This document shows, one piece after another, positions 17,105 to 28,156 of a DNA stretch of 52,083 nucleotides. Position numbers and translations under genes: made by a program. Below the pieces are notes generated by a model. That model was not told the origin of the DNA. It was given only the letters and a program-made list of their open reading frames with translations, and ran no database searches. Origin of the DNA: Bacteroidales bacterium (lineage in GTDB: Bacteria > Bacteroidota > Bacteroidia > Bacteroidales > UBA3824). The stretch covers positions 1-52,083 of the forward strand of contig JAFYDK010000123.1 in NCBI GenBank assembly GCA_017544805.1. The letters are read 5' to 3'. The first letter of the stretch is position 1. Each line of letters opens with the position of its first letter.

Positions 17105-20100
17105 CTATTTTACGATTATTTTAAAACTTAATCTGACACCGTTTTGTGTGAAAACACCGGTATAATTACCTGAGCGTAAATTAACTATATTTTCAGGCTG
17201 CGCATTTTTTATGTGCTGAACCAAAATGCCGCCATTTGTATAGATTTTAATCTCAGCCGTTTTGTCCTCATCAAAATCCTCGATGTCGATATGTATATCC
17301 TGCATTGAAACTGCCGGATTAGGATAAACTGACAAAACAGCATTGCGTTTCTTTATTGTCGGATATATCTCCAACGGACATGTTTCGTATTTTTCGCCAT
17401 TTTTATTGGTAACAAGTGCGTAATATGTTCCGTAGAGATCTTTATCTTCCGAAAGATACTGTCCTGTCTGACCATCAAGCATATTACCGTTTTTGTACCA
17501 TTGATAATCTACGTAATCTCCGTTTACAAATACTACATCCTTGTAAAGTTGGAACAAAGATTTAGCTGCTATCTTGGTTGTGAAACTAAAATCGCATGGA
17601 TACGATACGTTACCTGCCATGTCAAAGAATACAATCTTACCTTTGTATGTACCAGCTTCAAGATTTTCGGGCAAGTTGATAAGAATTTGCGAATTGTTGT
17701 CGGCTATTCCTTCCATGCTTTCAAATCTTGAATCGTCAAAAGTAATTTCATATCTCTCTACCTTGCCTGTAAGCACTTCGTATTCGAGCAATACTTTGTT
17801 GGAACAAAGATATTCGTTGGTAACATCTACAGTAATTCTGATATTATTTGTTTCGATTTTGTTGGAAACCATAACAGCGAATGTCTGAGAAACCTCTTTG
17901 TAGCAATTTTGATCGGGAACGAATCTTGCCACTACTTCTTGTTTTTCGTCAAGTGCTCTAAGTACTGTGCCTGATTTTGGTTCATAAGTCATACGACCGC
18001 TCAACTTTTCACCGTTGTAGAAGGCCTCAGCATAGATATCGTTGCCGATTTCTGAGGCTGGATATGCGTATAGTTTATCTTCGTCTAATACAAGTGTGGG
18101 AGTTCCCACGATAATAGCTTCTCGACTATATACATATTCCTTCTCGTTGTCGTCAAGATAATAATTCGGATTATCCTCAAGAGAGAAACTCAATGTAATC
18201 ACTTTGTTAGTTGATACTTCAGCATCGTTGTATACAGCTGTTGCCCTCAAATTATAATTGTCGCCTTCGTATGCGTTGGTGGGCAATTCAGAAGTAATTT
18301 CAGCTGTATTGTTGCCGTCATAATCTTTAACAATCTGAACATCTACTTTTCCAATCATGAGTTTCTTGGGAAGAATTTCAAATTCGATTGTTGTAGGCTC
18401 TTCCAATTGATAATTGTCGGATTCTATTGAGGCTGTGGCAGTGTAATTGCCGCCGTTTACCTTTCCGCCATTTACAGCAACATCAATTACCTCGTTAGCA
18501 AACAAGCCCGATACTGTGGCTTCGGGTTTTTGCTCTTCGTGATTGTATACGAAAGACAATTCGCCCCACAATACTCTAAGCGGTGCTTTCTCAATCGTTA
18601 CATTTACCTCGCCGATTTCAGTATCGGAGTAGTTGGAATTGCCGCGAACTTTGTAATATACAGTATAATTATCAGCATTCTTTGCTTGGGGAAGTGCTGT
18701 ATTAAACTCACCATCACGACTGAGACTATAAAGCATTTCGCCAGCTGTTGTACTACCTGCTGAAACCAAATTCTGCTCAAAGCCATTGTATACCGAATTG
18801 TTTGGCTTGGGCGCAACAACGGGAGACGGTAATGTCGGGGTTATCTTGTAATCATGTGTTTTGCCATTAGCAATTACATAATTTCTGTTGGAAAGTTCCA
18901 CCGCCGTAGCCGTGTAATTACCTACTGCGACATTTGCTCCACTTACTACTACTTCGCAAACGTCAGAGCCTACAATATCTTCTGCTTTAACATTTGCCTT
19001 TGGATATTTAGCAGTACCGTCGTATTCAAATATATTACCGTCCCACTGCACCGTTACGCCTTTGGGTTTAATTTCAAACTCCTGATAAATCTTATCATTC
19101 ATTATGAGTTTGTAATTGTCGTTGTCAATGCTTGTTGCTTTTGCGGTGTATTCTCCGGCATTGGTTTGTGTGCCTGAAACGGTAACATTACAAACATCAC
19201 CGCTAACGGTTTCAACCGTAGCCTTTGGACAATGTTCTTGTCCATCGTATGGATATGGCTGTGTGTAATCCCAACTTACTTCCACTTCTTTCTGCAAAAC
19301 GGTGAATGTTCCGTCTTTAAATTGAAGATCGTAATTATCGGCTGAGAATTTATCTTTGTCAATTCCGATAGTGTAAACTCCGGCATTGCCAGTGTAGTTT
19401 AAGTAATTAGCACTTCCAACTGTAATATTGGTAGTACTTTCACCCTCAACAAAGCCATCGTAACTAAATGTAATTGTAGGTGTCGCATCGCCGTAAGTGA
19501 TTGTCTTGTCGTCGGCAGTAACTTTAAACGGTGCTTTTTCAATTACAGGAGTTATAGTTCGTGGTTCAACGTCGGTGAAATTTGTGTTGCCAACTACTTT
19601 GTAATAAACAGTGTAATTGTTAGCATTTTTAGCCGTTGGAAGCGATTTAGAATAATCTGTTCCGTTGAGACTATAAAGCATTTCGCCAGCAGTTGTACTA
19701 CCTGCCATTATTAACACTTGATTTTCACCGTTGTAAGTCAATGTATATTCGATTGGTTCGGTAATTTCAGGTAATACCTTCTTGATTGTAAACGTTTGGT
19801 TTACTGTCTCGTCGCTTGGAAGTTTGTAATTGCGGTTGGAGACCTCTACTGCCGTTGCAGTGTAAGTTCCAGCGTTTACCTGCGCACCGCCTACTGTTAT
19901 TGTACATTCGTCACCGCTAAGCAAAGCACCTGCTGTTGCTTCAGGTTTTTGAGCCTTACCGTTGAAATCAAACTCTGATGTACCCCAAGAAATTGAAGCC
20001 TCTTTTGGTGTGATTTCAAAACCTATTTTCAAATTGTAGTTTGGAAGTGCGTAATTCTGATTGCTAAGACCCGTAGCCTCTGCCGTATAATATCCGGCGT

Positions 20101-23100
20101 TGATACTTTCGCCTTCTTTTACCACAATAGTAACTTCGCAATCATTATCGCCAACAACTGTGGCGGTAGGTTTGTGAGTTTGTTTATCGTATTCAGAAAC
20201 CAAATTACCCCATTGAATTTCTACTTGCTTTTGTACAACAGTCAATGTACCCGCAACGTAGTTGAATTCGTAGTTTTGAGACTCAAGATTGTAAGGCACG
20301 ATTTCGTTTTCGTATACGCCGTAGTTGTCGTTTTTGTGATACGTTTTATAGTTGAATTGCAAAGTGTTGCTCAAATTGTGAGCCGCATCTTCGCCGTCTA
20401 CAAAACCGCTGTAAGTTACACCGTTGTTGGAAGGCTCTTCACCGTAAACGATTGTATGGTCGTTTGCCGTAACGGTAAGGTCTTTTTTGGTGATGTTGGC
20501 AGCACTATTTGCAGGCTGTACCGACAATACATAATTTGCCGCTTTTGAACCTTCAAGCTCGTAATTGGTAAATGCTACCACGATATTCTCGGCAACATCT
20601 TTGTCGACAAAGGTAGCGTTACCTGCCTTGATTGTAACAGCACCTTCGTCGGAATCAACAACTCCGCTCAACTCTCCGCCGGTAGTTGTGGCAACTGTAT
20701 TACCGTCGTATACTTTGTTGTTAGCTTTAAGATTGATAATCGTGACAGGCTTTTGTGCAATGTTGTAATCATGTGTTGGATTTGGAGTAGACAATTTATA
20801 ATTATCAATGCTCAAAGCCGTTGCCGTTACAGTGTAGTTTTTGCCTGCATTAGTTTGCGCTCCCTCGTATGCAGAAACAATACAATTATCTCCGTAAACA
20901 AGATCTGTGGAATTAACCGTTGCTAAAGGGTGCTGCTCAGAAGCATTGTACTCAAGCGGTGTTTCGTCCCAAGTTAATCCAACTTCTTTTTTCTCTACTG
21001 TTAAAGTACCATTTTCGTATTCAAAAACGTAGTTTTGAGCCACTGCACCTGAGGTCGTAATCGTATAAGTACCTTGTTTCCTCTTGTCGGCAACTGTAGT
21101 ATTGTAATCGCAAGAAATAGTCGGCAGTGTTGTCAAAACGCTTGAATTTTCATTGTTTTTGAAATTATTAGAATACGTTACCGTGTATGTCGGAGCATTA
21201 TCACCGTAAGCGATAGTTTTGTTTTCAGCAGTAATCGTAATCGTTACGGCGGTGATATTTGCCGTTGTAGATTGAGGCTGCGAAAGCGAATAGTTGCTTG
21301 CTTTTTCGCCCGAAAGTGAATAATTGGTAAATGTTATAGGCTTATCAGTGCCGACATTTGCGTTGTCGAAATTAGCATTACCCGCCACTATTGTTACCGC
21401 CGATTCATCACCGCTGACAACGTTATTTAACTCTCCGCCTAAAGCGGTTGCCGTTGTGTTGCCGTCGTATGGTTTGTCGCTAACAGAAATGCCTGAAATG
21501 GTAAGAGGTCTTTGGGTTATTTGATATGTTTTACTTGCCGGTTGTGCCGAAAGAGAGTAATTATCTTTATCCTCGCCCTCAAGAGCAAAACCGCGAAAAG
21601 CAACTTCCCAAGTGCCGACGTTTACATTTGCAAATGCAGCCTTAGCATTTGTGGTGCTAATAGTTACATTGTCTGTTGCAACTTTCCCCGAAATGGTGGC
21701 TTCAGTACTTATTACTGAGGCAGTATTATTGCCGTCGTATACCTTGTTTTCAGATTCAACACCCACAATAGTAACAGGTTTTGGTGCTATTGAAACGGTT
21801 AAATCCTCTTCGTCAACACTATTATAATTAGAATTGCCTTCTACTTTATAATAAACAGTGTATTCTCCTGCCTTTTTGCCCGTTGGAAGTGTTTCGGAAT
21901 AAGTGCCGCTTTCGCCGACTTTATATTTCAGAGTACCGCCCGATGTGTTGTAAGTGGCCAAAAGTTGCTGATCTGAACCATTGTAAACAAGATTTTGTAC
22001 CGATGAAATTGTTATTGCCGGTGTTGCTTTCTTAATGGTGAAATTACTTGTCGGGTTTGTAATGTTATAGTTGCCAGATTTTTCACCGTTAAGAGTTGCC
22101 GTTGAAGTGTATGGCATGTCGCTTGCTTGTGTTTGCTCTGTTGCAAAAGTTAATGTGCAATTATCACTGCCAAAAAGACTTCCTTCAGCAATTGTTGCTC
22201 TACGAATATGCGTCTGACCATTATATGTAAATTCTTTTTCGGTGTCCCAAGTAATCGCAATGTCTTTTTTCTTAACAGTGAGTTTGCCGTTGGTATAGGT
22301 AACATTGTAATTTTGAAGTTCCGTATTGCCCGAAATCTCAATGAGGTAATCTCCTACATTATTACCCGCAACGTATTCGCAAGACATCGAGATGTCTGCA
22401 TTCAAACCATTCTCAGTGTCAGTGCCAAGAAGCGTTGTAAACATCTTAGTAAATGAGGGAGCATTTTCGCCGTAAGTTATCTCTTTGTTATCGGCTGCAA
22501 TAGTAAGATTTGCTTTCTTAATTGTAGCAGTAAGAGAGGTTGGCGTTGTGCTTTGATAATTGCTGTTACCCTCTATCATATAGTAAATGGTGTATGTTGC
22601 GGCGTTGGTACTTTTAGGAAGTGTTGTTGAAAAATCTCCTGTTTCACCCAAACGATATTTCAAAGTACCATTGCCACATTCACCGGCAGTTATCAATGTT
22701 TGTGCGCTGCCATTGTAAGTTAAATCGTTGGCAGAGGGTGCTGTAGTGATACTTGGTGTTTCTTTTGTGATAGAGAAAGCCTGTGTTTTAACATTCGAAA
22801 GTACGTAGTTTTTGGCTTTGTCGCCTGTAAGTGCAGTTGCTAAGGCAGTATAGTCTCCGGCATCGGTTTGCGCACCTTCATAAGTAACAGTTACAACATC
22901 AGAATTAACAGTATTAGAAACACTCGGAACGGGACAATGTTCGATGCCGTCGTAAACCCAAGTAGCAGGATTAGGAGTCCAACTTAAAGTAGCAGTCAGC
23001 TGATTAACCGTTAAATTACCACTTTGATAAATAATATTGTAATTCTCTGAGGTAAGACCTTTTGGCGTAATAGTTTTATTCTCTTTGTCGTAATCCTCGT

Positions 23101-26100
23101 ATTGAGCGTATGTGTAATCATAATCCAAAGTACCTGATAACACACTTTCGTCTTCACCAGAGATAAAACCACTATACGTTACCCCATTGTTGGAAGGCGC
23201 ATCGCCGTAAGTGATAGTATGATTGTTGGCTTTAACAGTGAGGTCTTTTGGGGTAATATTGGCTTTAACGTCCGTTGGACGTTTAACCTTGAGAGTATAG
23301 TTTTCTGCCTTTGTACCCGTAAGTGTAAAATCGGAGGTGAAAGTAATACCCCACTGACCAACATTTTTTTCAGCAAATTCGGCTGTGGCATTTACCAAAC
23401 TTACATTTGATTCGTCAGCAGTTAAAACACCTGACAAAGTACTTTCTGAAACTTCTGCCGTTTTGTTGCCGTCGTAAGTTTTGTCAGAAACGGTAACGCT
23501 AACGATTTCAACCTCTTTCTGTGTGATAGAATATGCTTTGTTATTGCCGCTACTTGGCAACAAATAGTTAGTGTTGCTAAGCCCTATAACCTCGGCTGTG
23601 TAGTTGCCGACATTAACGCCACCTTCTTTTAAAGTTGGTGTACATGTTGTACCTTCTACAACGCTGGTAAGAGTTGCAGTCGGGCTTTGATTCTCGCCAT
23701 TGTATACAAATTCAGATTTATCTTGCCAAGTAATACCAACGGTGATTTTATCAACAGTTAAAGTGCCCTTTATAAAAGTAATAGTATAATTATTTGAGGT
23801 TAAACCACTTGGAGTAATGTCATAATTACCAGCATTATCGTATTGAGCGTAATCGCAATCAAATGCTAATATTCCGCTAAGAACGCTTTCTGCTTCGTTA
23901 TTAACAAAACCAGAATACGAAACAGAGTATGATGGTGCTGCTGAGCCATAGTTAATGGTTTTGTTTTCAGCGGTGATAGTAAGAGGTACGCGCGTAATTC
24001 TTACCTTGAAATTCTGATTTGCGTCGTTTTGTACATCATTGTGATTGCCGTCTGTACCAACGATTCTATAATAAACAGTGTATTCTCCAACGTCTTTTCT
24101 TGTTGGGATTGCGTCTGCATAAGTACCATCGGAGCCAACTTTGTATTGAAATTTAGTACCCGTAGGATTGTTTTGTCCGCCAGTTGCCAAATTTTGCTCT
24201 AAACCGTTGTAAGGCATTTCGATAACGTTATCAGTGCCAATAGTTCCGTTTGCAGGTGTCGAAGGCAAATCTTCGTCGGCAATAGTAGGAGTGGCGCGAT
24301 TAATAGTAAAATCAATAGTAGGCTGTATTGTAGGAAGTTTATAGTTAGGATTGCTCAGACTAACAGCCTTTGCAGCCTTATCGTCGCTATAAGTTCCTGC
24401 ATTGATTTGCGCACCTTCCACCGTTACTAAACAGGAAGTTCCTAAAACTAAATTTGTAACCGTAGCGGTAGGAATTTTTTCCATGCCGTCGTATTCAAAA
24501 GTAGTTGTTCCCCATTCGATAGTTACTTCTTTAGGTCTGATTTCGTTTTTAACGGTAACAGAAGTTGATTCAGTAGAAAGCGAATAATTGTCAGCGTCAG
24601 TTCCCGAAAGAGTATAGCCGCTAATTGTAACGTCTTTGTTTGCATCAGCATTTGCATCAGCAAAATTTGCAGTACCACCCGTTATCGACAAGTTGTCGCC
24701 CGAAATCATTTCAGGAAAAGAAATATCTGTGGTAACGATGTCAGCAGTAGTGTTGCCGTCGTAATCCTTGTCGTTTGATTTAAGACCGCTTAATGTAACA
24801 GTCAATTTTGTTATACTATTATTGACACTTGCAGGCTGAGCCGAAAGTTCGTAATTATTGGCATCAGTGCCTGTTAAAGTAAATCCAGAGAAAGTTACTG
24901 CTTTTCCTGTACCAACATTTTTGTCTGAAAAACTTGCTGTACCTGCGGTTATGTTCAAGTCGTCTAATGAAACTTTACCGTCGATTATAGCCTCAGAAAT
25001 ATCCGCTGTAGCATTTGTATTGCCATTGTAAGTTCTGTCGGCAGATTTTACACCCGTAATTGTAACAGATTTTTTATTGATTGTGGAAGTTATAGAACCA
25101 ACCTGAGAATCATTATGATTGGCATCACCTTTCACCTTATAATATATAGTGTATTCGTCGGCATCTTTTTTAGAAGGAATTTCTGAAGTAAATATTCCGT
25201 TTTCGGTAAGGCTATATTGGAATTCACCGCCGGTTACTTCACCTACTGTAAGAAGCGGTTGTGCTGAGCCATTGTATGTAACAATAACACGCGCAGGAGG
25301 AGTAAATGTGGGAGCAACAGCAGTAATAGAAAATACTGCTGTCGTGTTGTCATCAGGAAGTTTGTAATTGTCTTTATCTTCACCATTCAAACTTGCAGTA
25401 GAAACATAATTAGAACCTACATTAATTTTAGGTTCGGCAAAAGTCAAACTACAATCATCGTTAGCCTCTACACCGCTTATAGTAGCCCTACGAATTTGTT
25501 CTTCGCCGTTGTATGGAAATTCGCTTTGGTCTTGCCAAGTTAGCGTAATGGTCTTTTGTGTTATTGCATTTTTAACACTTGTAGGTTGAGCCATCAATGT
25601 GTAATTTCCTACGTCATCACCCTCAAGAGCAAAACCGCTAAAAGTAACATCTTTATCAGTGCCGACATTTTTGGTATCGAAATTGGCTGAAACAGTAGAT
25701 GTTGAAATCGACAAATCATCACCCGTAATTGCAAATACGTTACCATCAGAATCTACAATTTTTGCATTTTCGATATTCACTGCGGCTTCTGTGGTACCGT
25801 TGTAGATTTTGTCAGCAGACTTTACAGCGTCAATTTTAACCTCTTTTTTAGTAATATTAGCAGTAAGTTGAGTCTTGAGTCTTGCCGAAAAATTATCGCT
25901 ATTGGTAACAAATTCAAAATTGATACTTTTGCCTGTACCTGCATTTTTGTCAACAAAAGCAGCCGTGAAAGAAATTTTGCCCGGAATTGTAAGTGCGCTA
26001 TTAGTGCAAGTATATACGGGAGTGCCTGTAATAGTAACTGTGGTATTACCATCGTACACTTTATTTTCTGCACTAAGACCTGTTACTTCTATAATAGCCG

Positions 26101-28156
26101 GAGTGATGTTGGCCTTAAGATCTGTTGGTGTAATTAAATTATAATTGTCTTTATCCTGACCAACAAGTCTCAAATTAGTAAATGTGATTTCTTTATCTTC
26201 GCCAACATTAGCATTTTCAAAATTGGCTGCATCTTGCGACACACTTATATTATCGGTGCTAATGAAATCGCTGGAAGTAATCGTACCCATAAAAGAGGCT
26301 GTTGAAGAACCGTCGAAAACCTTGTCTTTGAACTCAAAGCCGCTAAGGTGGACATCTTTTTTTGTAATGGTTGCTCTACTTGTTAAGGAAGTTGTAGTAA
26401 TTTTATAATTGCTGGCATTAGTACCTTCGAGCGAAAAATCACCAAATGTTACTTTTTTATCTTCGTCAACATTTTTATCTGCAAATTTTGCACTGCCAAC
26501 AACAAGCGAAACGCCCTCAAGTTCACTTTCGCTCAATACTATATTTTCGTATTCTGCCAAATCGCTACCATCGTACACTTTATTTTTAGCATCAATGGAA
26601 GTAACTGAAATTTCTTTAGGCGTAATTGCGGCCTGCAAATTCATATTCTCAAACGTATAAAAATCTGTATGGTCGGGATTACTGCATGTAAACGAAATAT
26701 TCGAAATTGTAACTGCGTGTTCGCCTACATTCGATTCTAAAAAATCAGCCGTACACGTAAAATTAGAAAGTACATCACCACCCACACCATTTATCGAGGA
26801 AGGAAAATGAATAGTGGCAGTTGTGGTGCCGTCGTAAACTTTATCTTCGGCATAAACAGATTGCTCATTATGAGTGCTTTGAGGGTCTGTAGGGTCATAC
26901 GGATCTTCTGGAAACTTAATAGTATAAGGATATATTGTTGCTGTTTTTCCCGTTGGAAATTGTATATCATCAGAATATTTGTCATGATCAACACCTGCAA
27001 GTGTTATAGAATTGAATGTTACCTCTTTATTTACTCCGGGTGCTGCATTCACAAAAGTAGCATCTACTTCAGAAATCTCAACATCATCGCCCAAAACCAC
27101 GCCTTTGAGTTTACACCCGGTAACCGACAACACTTTATTATTACCATCATAATCCTTATCCTGAGGCTCACAATCTACAAGAGTAAGTTGCGCAGGGGCT
27201 AATTCAGCGTCATATTCAAACACATTTTCGGTTAAAACATATTCAGTAACGTCGTCTCCGATAAGTGTAAATTTCGTCACAATTTTATTACGGGTATAGT
27301 CATATTCCACCGAGATGATTTTTACTTTTACATCTTTATCTGTCGGAATATTTGCTAACGGAGCAATAATAGAGTCTGCTATTCCGTCATGGTCATAATC
27401 AGGACAACTCCACTGAACACTATTTGTACCGTCGTATGTTTTTGTGTCAGGGATAAGCAAATCAATAGCACTTCTTAATGCGGCAATGTCAATACGAGGA
27501 ACAGTTTGAATGTCTAATTTTTTCCAAGTACTTGCACTACTATAATCAGTCTGATTTTCAGGGACGATAAGTTGAATATCAGAAAGAGTCAGGTCGGCAA
27601 AAGTATTGTTTTTTAAACTAGGCGGATTTATTCCGTTACAAACAATTGTCTCCAACTGAGTATCTTTAAACGCATTTTTACCAATCGAAGTAACTGTCGC
27701 AGGTATTACAATCTCAGTTAGACTCGTACAACCTTGGAAAGTATTATCTCCTATGGCAGTAATTAACCCCGAAATATGAAGGGATGTAAGAGATTTACAA
27801 GTAAGAAATGCACTACCGCCAATACTTTCAATAGTTACAGGAAGAGTAATCTTAGTAGCCTTCTCGCAATTTGAAAATGCGCCATTATCAATCGCCGTTA
27901 CGGTATATACCGCATCACCATACTCAAACATACCCGGAACAATATATTCCGTGGCATCGTCAGAGACTACTCCCGTTACCATAGCGGTCTTGGTCTGCGT
28001 GTTGATTTCGTACGTCAAGCCCTTGAATGTTATCTCAGTTTGCGCCATTACGGTCAAAGGCGGAGCTGCTAACAAAAAGAGGAGAAACGTAAATACAAAT
28101 TTACAAAAAGCCCCCCCCCGTGGAATTTTGTGAGGTTTTATTATTTTTATATCCAT
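17105..28156 (-). CDS. Giant T9SS surface protein with LRR_5 and about 37 YDG/MBG-type repeats
   Basis: A 3683-residue exported protein. A signal peptide ends near residue 39 (FLLFLLAAPPLTVMAQ). Residues about 90-200 hold BspA-like leucine-rich repeats (LTSLHISG, SLTEIVIPATVTSIGKNAF). The body is a long array of roughly 80-residue modules: YDG type (KVYDGNTTA, about 14), MBG_2 type (NKTITYGDAAPS-like, about 6), WxYNGxxxxPxATV type (about 11) and TYNGSxQxL type (about 6). The C-terminal 80 residues (LSVYPNPA... ending SGNYTGVFTQNGVRLSFKIIVK) form a T9SS type A sorting domain. Such proteins are large adhesins or surface filaments. Codons 13-16 contain a run of nine G. It is upstream of, and probably co-transcribed with, the OmpA gene. 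Confidence 0.9.
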   Translation of the reverse strand: MDIKIIKPHKIPRGGAFCKFVFTFLLFLLAAPPLTVMAQTEITFKGLTYEINTQTKTAMVTGVVSDDATEYIVPGMFEYGDAVYTVTAIDNGAFSNCEKATKITLPVTIESIGGSAFLTCKSLTSLHISGLITAIGDNTFQGCTSLTEIVIPATVTSIGKNAFKDTQLETIVCNGINPPSLKNNTFADLTLSDIQLIVPENQTDYSSASTWKKLDIQTVPRIDIAALRSAIDLLIPDTKTYDGTNSVQWSCPDYDHDGIADSIIAPLANIPTDKDVKVKIISVEYDYTRNKIVTKFTLIGDDVTEYVLTENVFEYDAELAPAQLTLVDCEPQDKDYDGNNKVLSVTGCKLKGVVLGDDVEISEVDATFVNAAPGVNKEVTFNSITLAGVDHDKYSDDIQFPTGKTATIYPYTIKFPEDPYDPTDPQSTHNEQSVYAEDKVYDGTTTATIHFPSSINGVGGDVLSNFTCTADFLESNVGEHAVTISNISFTCSNPDHTDFYTFENMNLQAAITPKEISVTSIDAKNKVYDGSDLAEYENIVLSESELEGVSLVVGSAKFADKNVDEDKKVTFGDFSLEGTNASNYKITTTSLTSRATITKKDVHLSGFEFKDKVFDGSSTASFMGTITSSDFISTDNISVSQDAANFENANVGEDKEITFTNLRLVGQDKDNYNLITPTDLKANITPAIIEVTGLSAENKVYDGNTTVTITGTPVYTCTNSALTIPGKISFTAAFVDKNAGTGKSINFEFVTNSDNFSARLKTQLTANITKKEVKIDAVKSADKIYNGTTEAAVNIENAKIVDSDGNVFAITGDDLSISTSTVSANFDTKNVGTDKDVTFSGFALEGDDVGNYTLMAQPTSVKNAITQKTITLTWQDQSEFPYNGEEQIRRATISGVEANDDCSLTFAEPKINVGSNYVSTASLNGEDKDNYKLPDDNTTAVFSITAVAPTFTPPARVIVTYNGSAQPLLTVGEVTGGEFQYSLTENGIFTSEIPSKKDADEYTIYYKVKGDANHNDSQVGSITSTINKKSVTITGVKSADRTYNGNTNATADISEAIIDGKVSLDDLNITAGTASFSDKNVGTGKAVTFSGFTLTGTDANNYELSAQPASVNNSITKLTVTLSGLKSNDKDYDGNTTADIVTTDISFPEMISGDNLSITGGTANFADANADANKDVTISGYTLSGTDADNYSLSTESTSVTVKNEIRPKEVTIEWGTTTFEYDGMEKIPTATVTNLVLGTSCLVTVEGAQINAGTYSDDKAAKAVSLSNPNYKLPTIQPTIDFTINRATPTIADEDLPSTPANGTIGTDNVIEMPYNGLEQNLATGGQNNPTGTKFQYKVGSDGTYADAIPTRKDVGEYTVYYRIVGTDGNHNDVQNDANQNFKVRITRVPLTITAENKTINYGSAAPSYSVSYSGFVNNEAESVLSGILAFDCDYAQYDNAGNYDITPSGLTSNNYTITFIKGTLTVDKITVGITWQDKSEFVYNGENQSPTATLTSVVEGTTCTPTLKEGGVNVGNYTAEVIGLSNTNYLLPSSGNNKAYSITQKEVEIVSVTVSDKTYDGNKTAEVSESTLSGVLTADESNVSLVNATAEFAEKNVGQWGITFTSDFTLTGTKAENYTLKVKRPTDVKANITPKDLTVKANNHTITYGDAPSNNGVTYSGFISGEDESVLSGTLDYDYTYAQYEDYDKENKTITPKGLTSENYNIIYQSGNLTVNQLTATLSWTPNPATWVYDGIEHCPVPSVSNTVNSDVVTVTYEGAQTDAGDYTALATALTGDKAKNYVLSNVKTQAFSITKETPSITTAPSANDLTYNGSAQTLITAGECGNGTLKYRLGETGDFSTTLPKSTNAATYTIYYMIEGNSNYQSTTPTSLTATIKKANLTIAADNKEITYGENAPSFTKMFTTLLGTDTENGLNADISMSCEYVAGNNVGDYLIEISGNTELQNYNVTYTNGKLTVKKKDIAITWDTEKEFTYNGQTHIRRATIAEGSLFGSDNCTLTFATEQTQASDMPYTSTATLNGEKSGNYNITNPTSNFTIKKATPAITISSVQNLVYNGSDQQLLATYNTSGGTLKYKVGESGTYSETLPTGKKAGEYTVYYKVEGNSNYNSVDEEDLTVSIAPKPVTIVGVESENKVYDGNNTASVISTEATISGKVATDNVTISTTNAKAAFANVNVGTWEVAFRGFALEGEDKDNYSLSAQPASKTYQITQRPLTISGISVSDKPYDGNTTATALGGELNNVVSGDESAVTIVAGNANFDNANVGTDKPITFTNYSLSGEKASNYSLSQPQSTTANITAVTITITAENKTIAYGDNAPTYTVTYSNNFKNNENSSVLTTLPTISCDYNTTVADKRKQGTYTITTSGAVAQNYVFEYENGTLTVEKKEVGLTWDETPLEYNASEQHPLATVNSTDLVYGDNCIVSAYEGAQTNAGKNYTVTATALSIDNYKLSTPNPTHDYNIAQKPVTIINLKANNKVYDGNTVATTTGGELSGVVDSDEGAVTIKAGNATFVDKDVAENIVVAFTNYELEGSKAANYVLSVQPANSAANITKKDLTVTANDHTIVYGEEPSNNGVTYSGFVDGEDAAHNLSNTLQFNYKTYHKNDNYGVYENEIVPYNLESQNYEFNYVAGTLTVVQKQVEIQWGNLVSEYDKQTHKPTATVVGDNDCEVTIVVKEGESINAGYYTAEATGLSNQNYALPNYNLKIGFEITPKEASISWGTSEFDFNGKAQKPEATAGALLSGDECTITVGGAQVNAGTYTATAVEVSNRNYKLPSDETVNQTFTIKKVLPEITEPIEYTLTYNGENQVLIMAGSTTAGEMLYSLNGTDYSKSLPTAKNANNYTVYYKVVGNTNFTDVEPRTITPVIEKAPFKVTADDKTITYGDATPTITFSYDGFVEGESTTNITVGSANYLNYTGNAGVYTIGIDKDKFSADNYDLQFKDGTFTVLQKEVEVSWDYTQPYPYDGQEHCPKATVETVSGDVCNVTVSGTQTNAGEYTAKATSIDNDNYKLIMNDKIYQEFEIKPKGVTVQWDGNIFEYDGTAKYPKANVKAEDIVGSDVCEVVVSGANVAVGNYTATAVELSNRNYVIANGKTHDYKITPTLPSPVVAPKPNNSVYNGFEQNLVSAGSTTAGEMLYSLSRDGEFNTALPQAKNADNYTVYYKVRGNSNYSDTEIGEVNVTIEKAPLRVLWGELSFVYNHEEQKPEATVSGLFANEVIDVAVNGGKVNGGNYTATASIESDNYQLEEPTTIEFEILPKKLMIGKVDVQIVKDYDGNNTAEITSELPTNAYEGDNYNLRATAVYNDAEVSTNKVITLSFSLEDNPNYYLDDNEKEYVYSREAIIVGTPTLVLDEDKLYAYPASEIGNDIYAEAFYNGEKLSGRMTYEPKSGTVLRALDEKQEVVARFVPDQNCYKEVSQTFAVMVSNKIETNNIRITVDVTNEYLCSNKVLLEYEVLTGKVERYEITFDDSRFESMEGIADNNSQILINLPENLEAGTYKGKIVFFDMAGNVSYPCDFSFTTKIAAKSLFQLYKDVVFVNGDYVDYQWYKNGNMLDGQTGQYLSEDKDLYGTYYALVTNKNGEKYETCPLEIYPTIKKRNAVLSVYPNPAVSMQDIHIDIEDFDEDKTAEIKIYTNGGILVQHIKNAQPENIVNLRSGNYTGVFTQNGVRLSFKIIVK
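28111..28119. repeat. Nine-base C/G homopolymer inside the giant-protein signal region
   Basis: Nine C on the plus strand, read as CGG GGG GGG G in codons 13-16 of the minus-strand gene, upstream of the hydrophobic core of the signal peptide. In this AT-rich genome such a run is conspicuous. Gain or loss of one base would shift the frame before the export signal and switch the protein off. Confidence 0.7.

Noticed and set aside
17105..28156. Repeats that could be mistaken for a CRISPR array
   Set aside because: The periodicity is about 240 bp and within one long reading frame; it encodes protein modules, and there are no cas genes.
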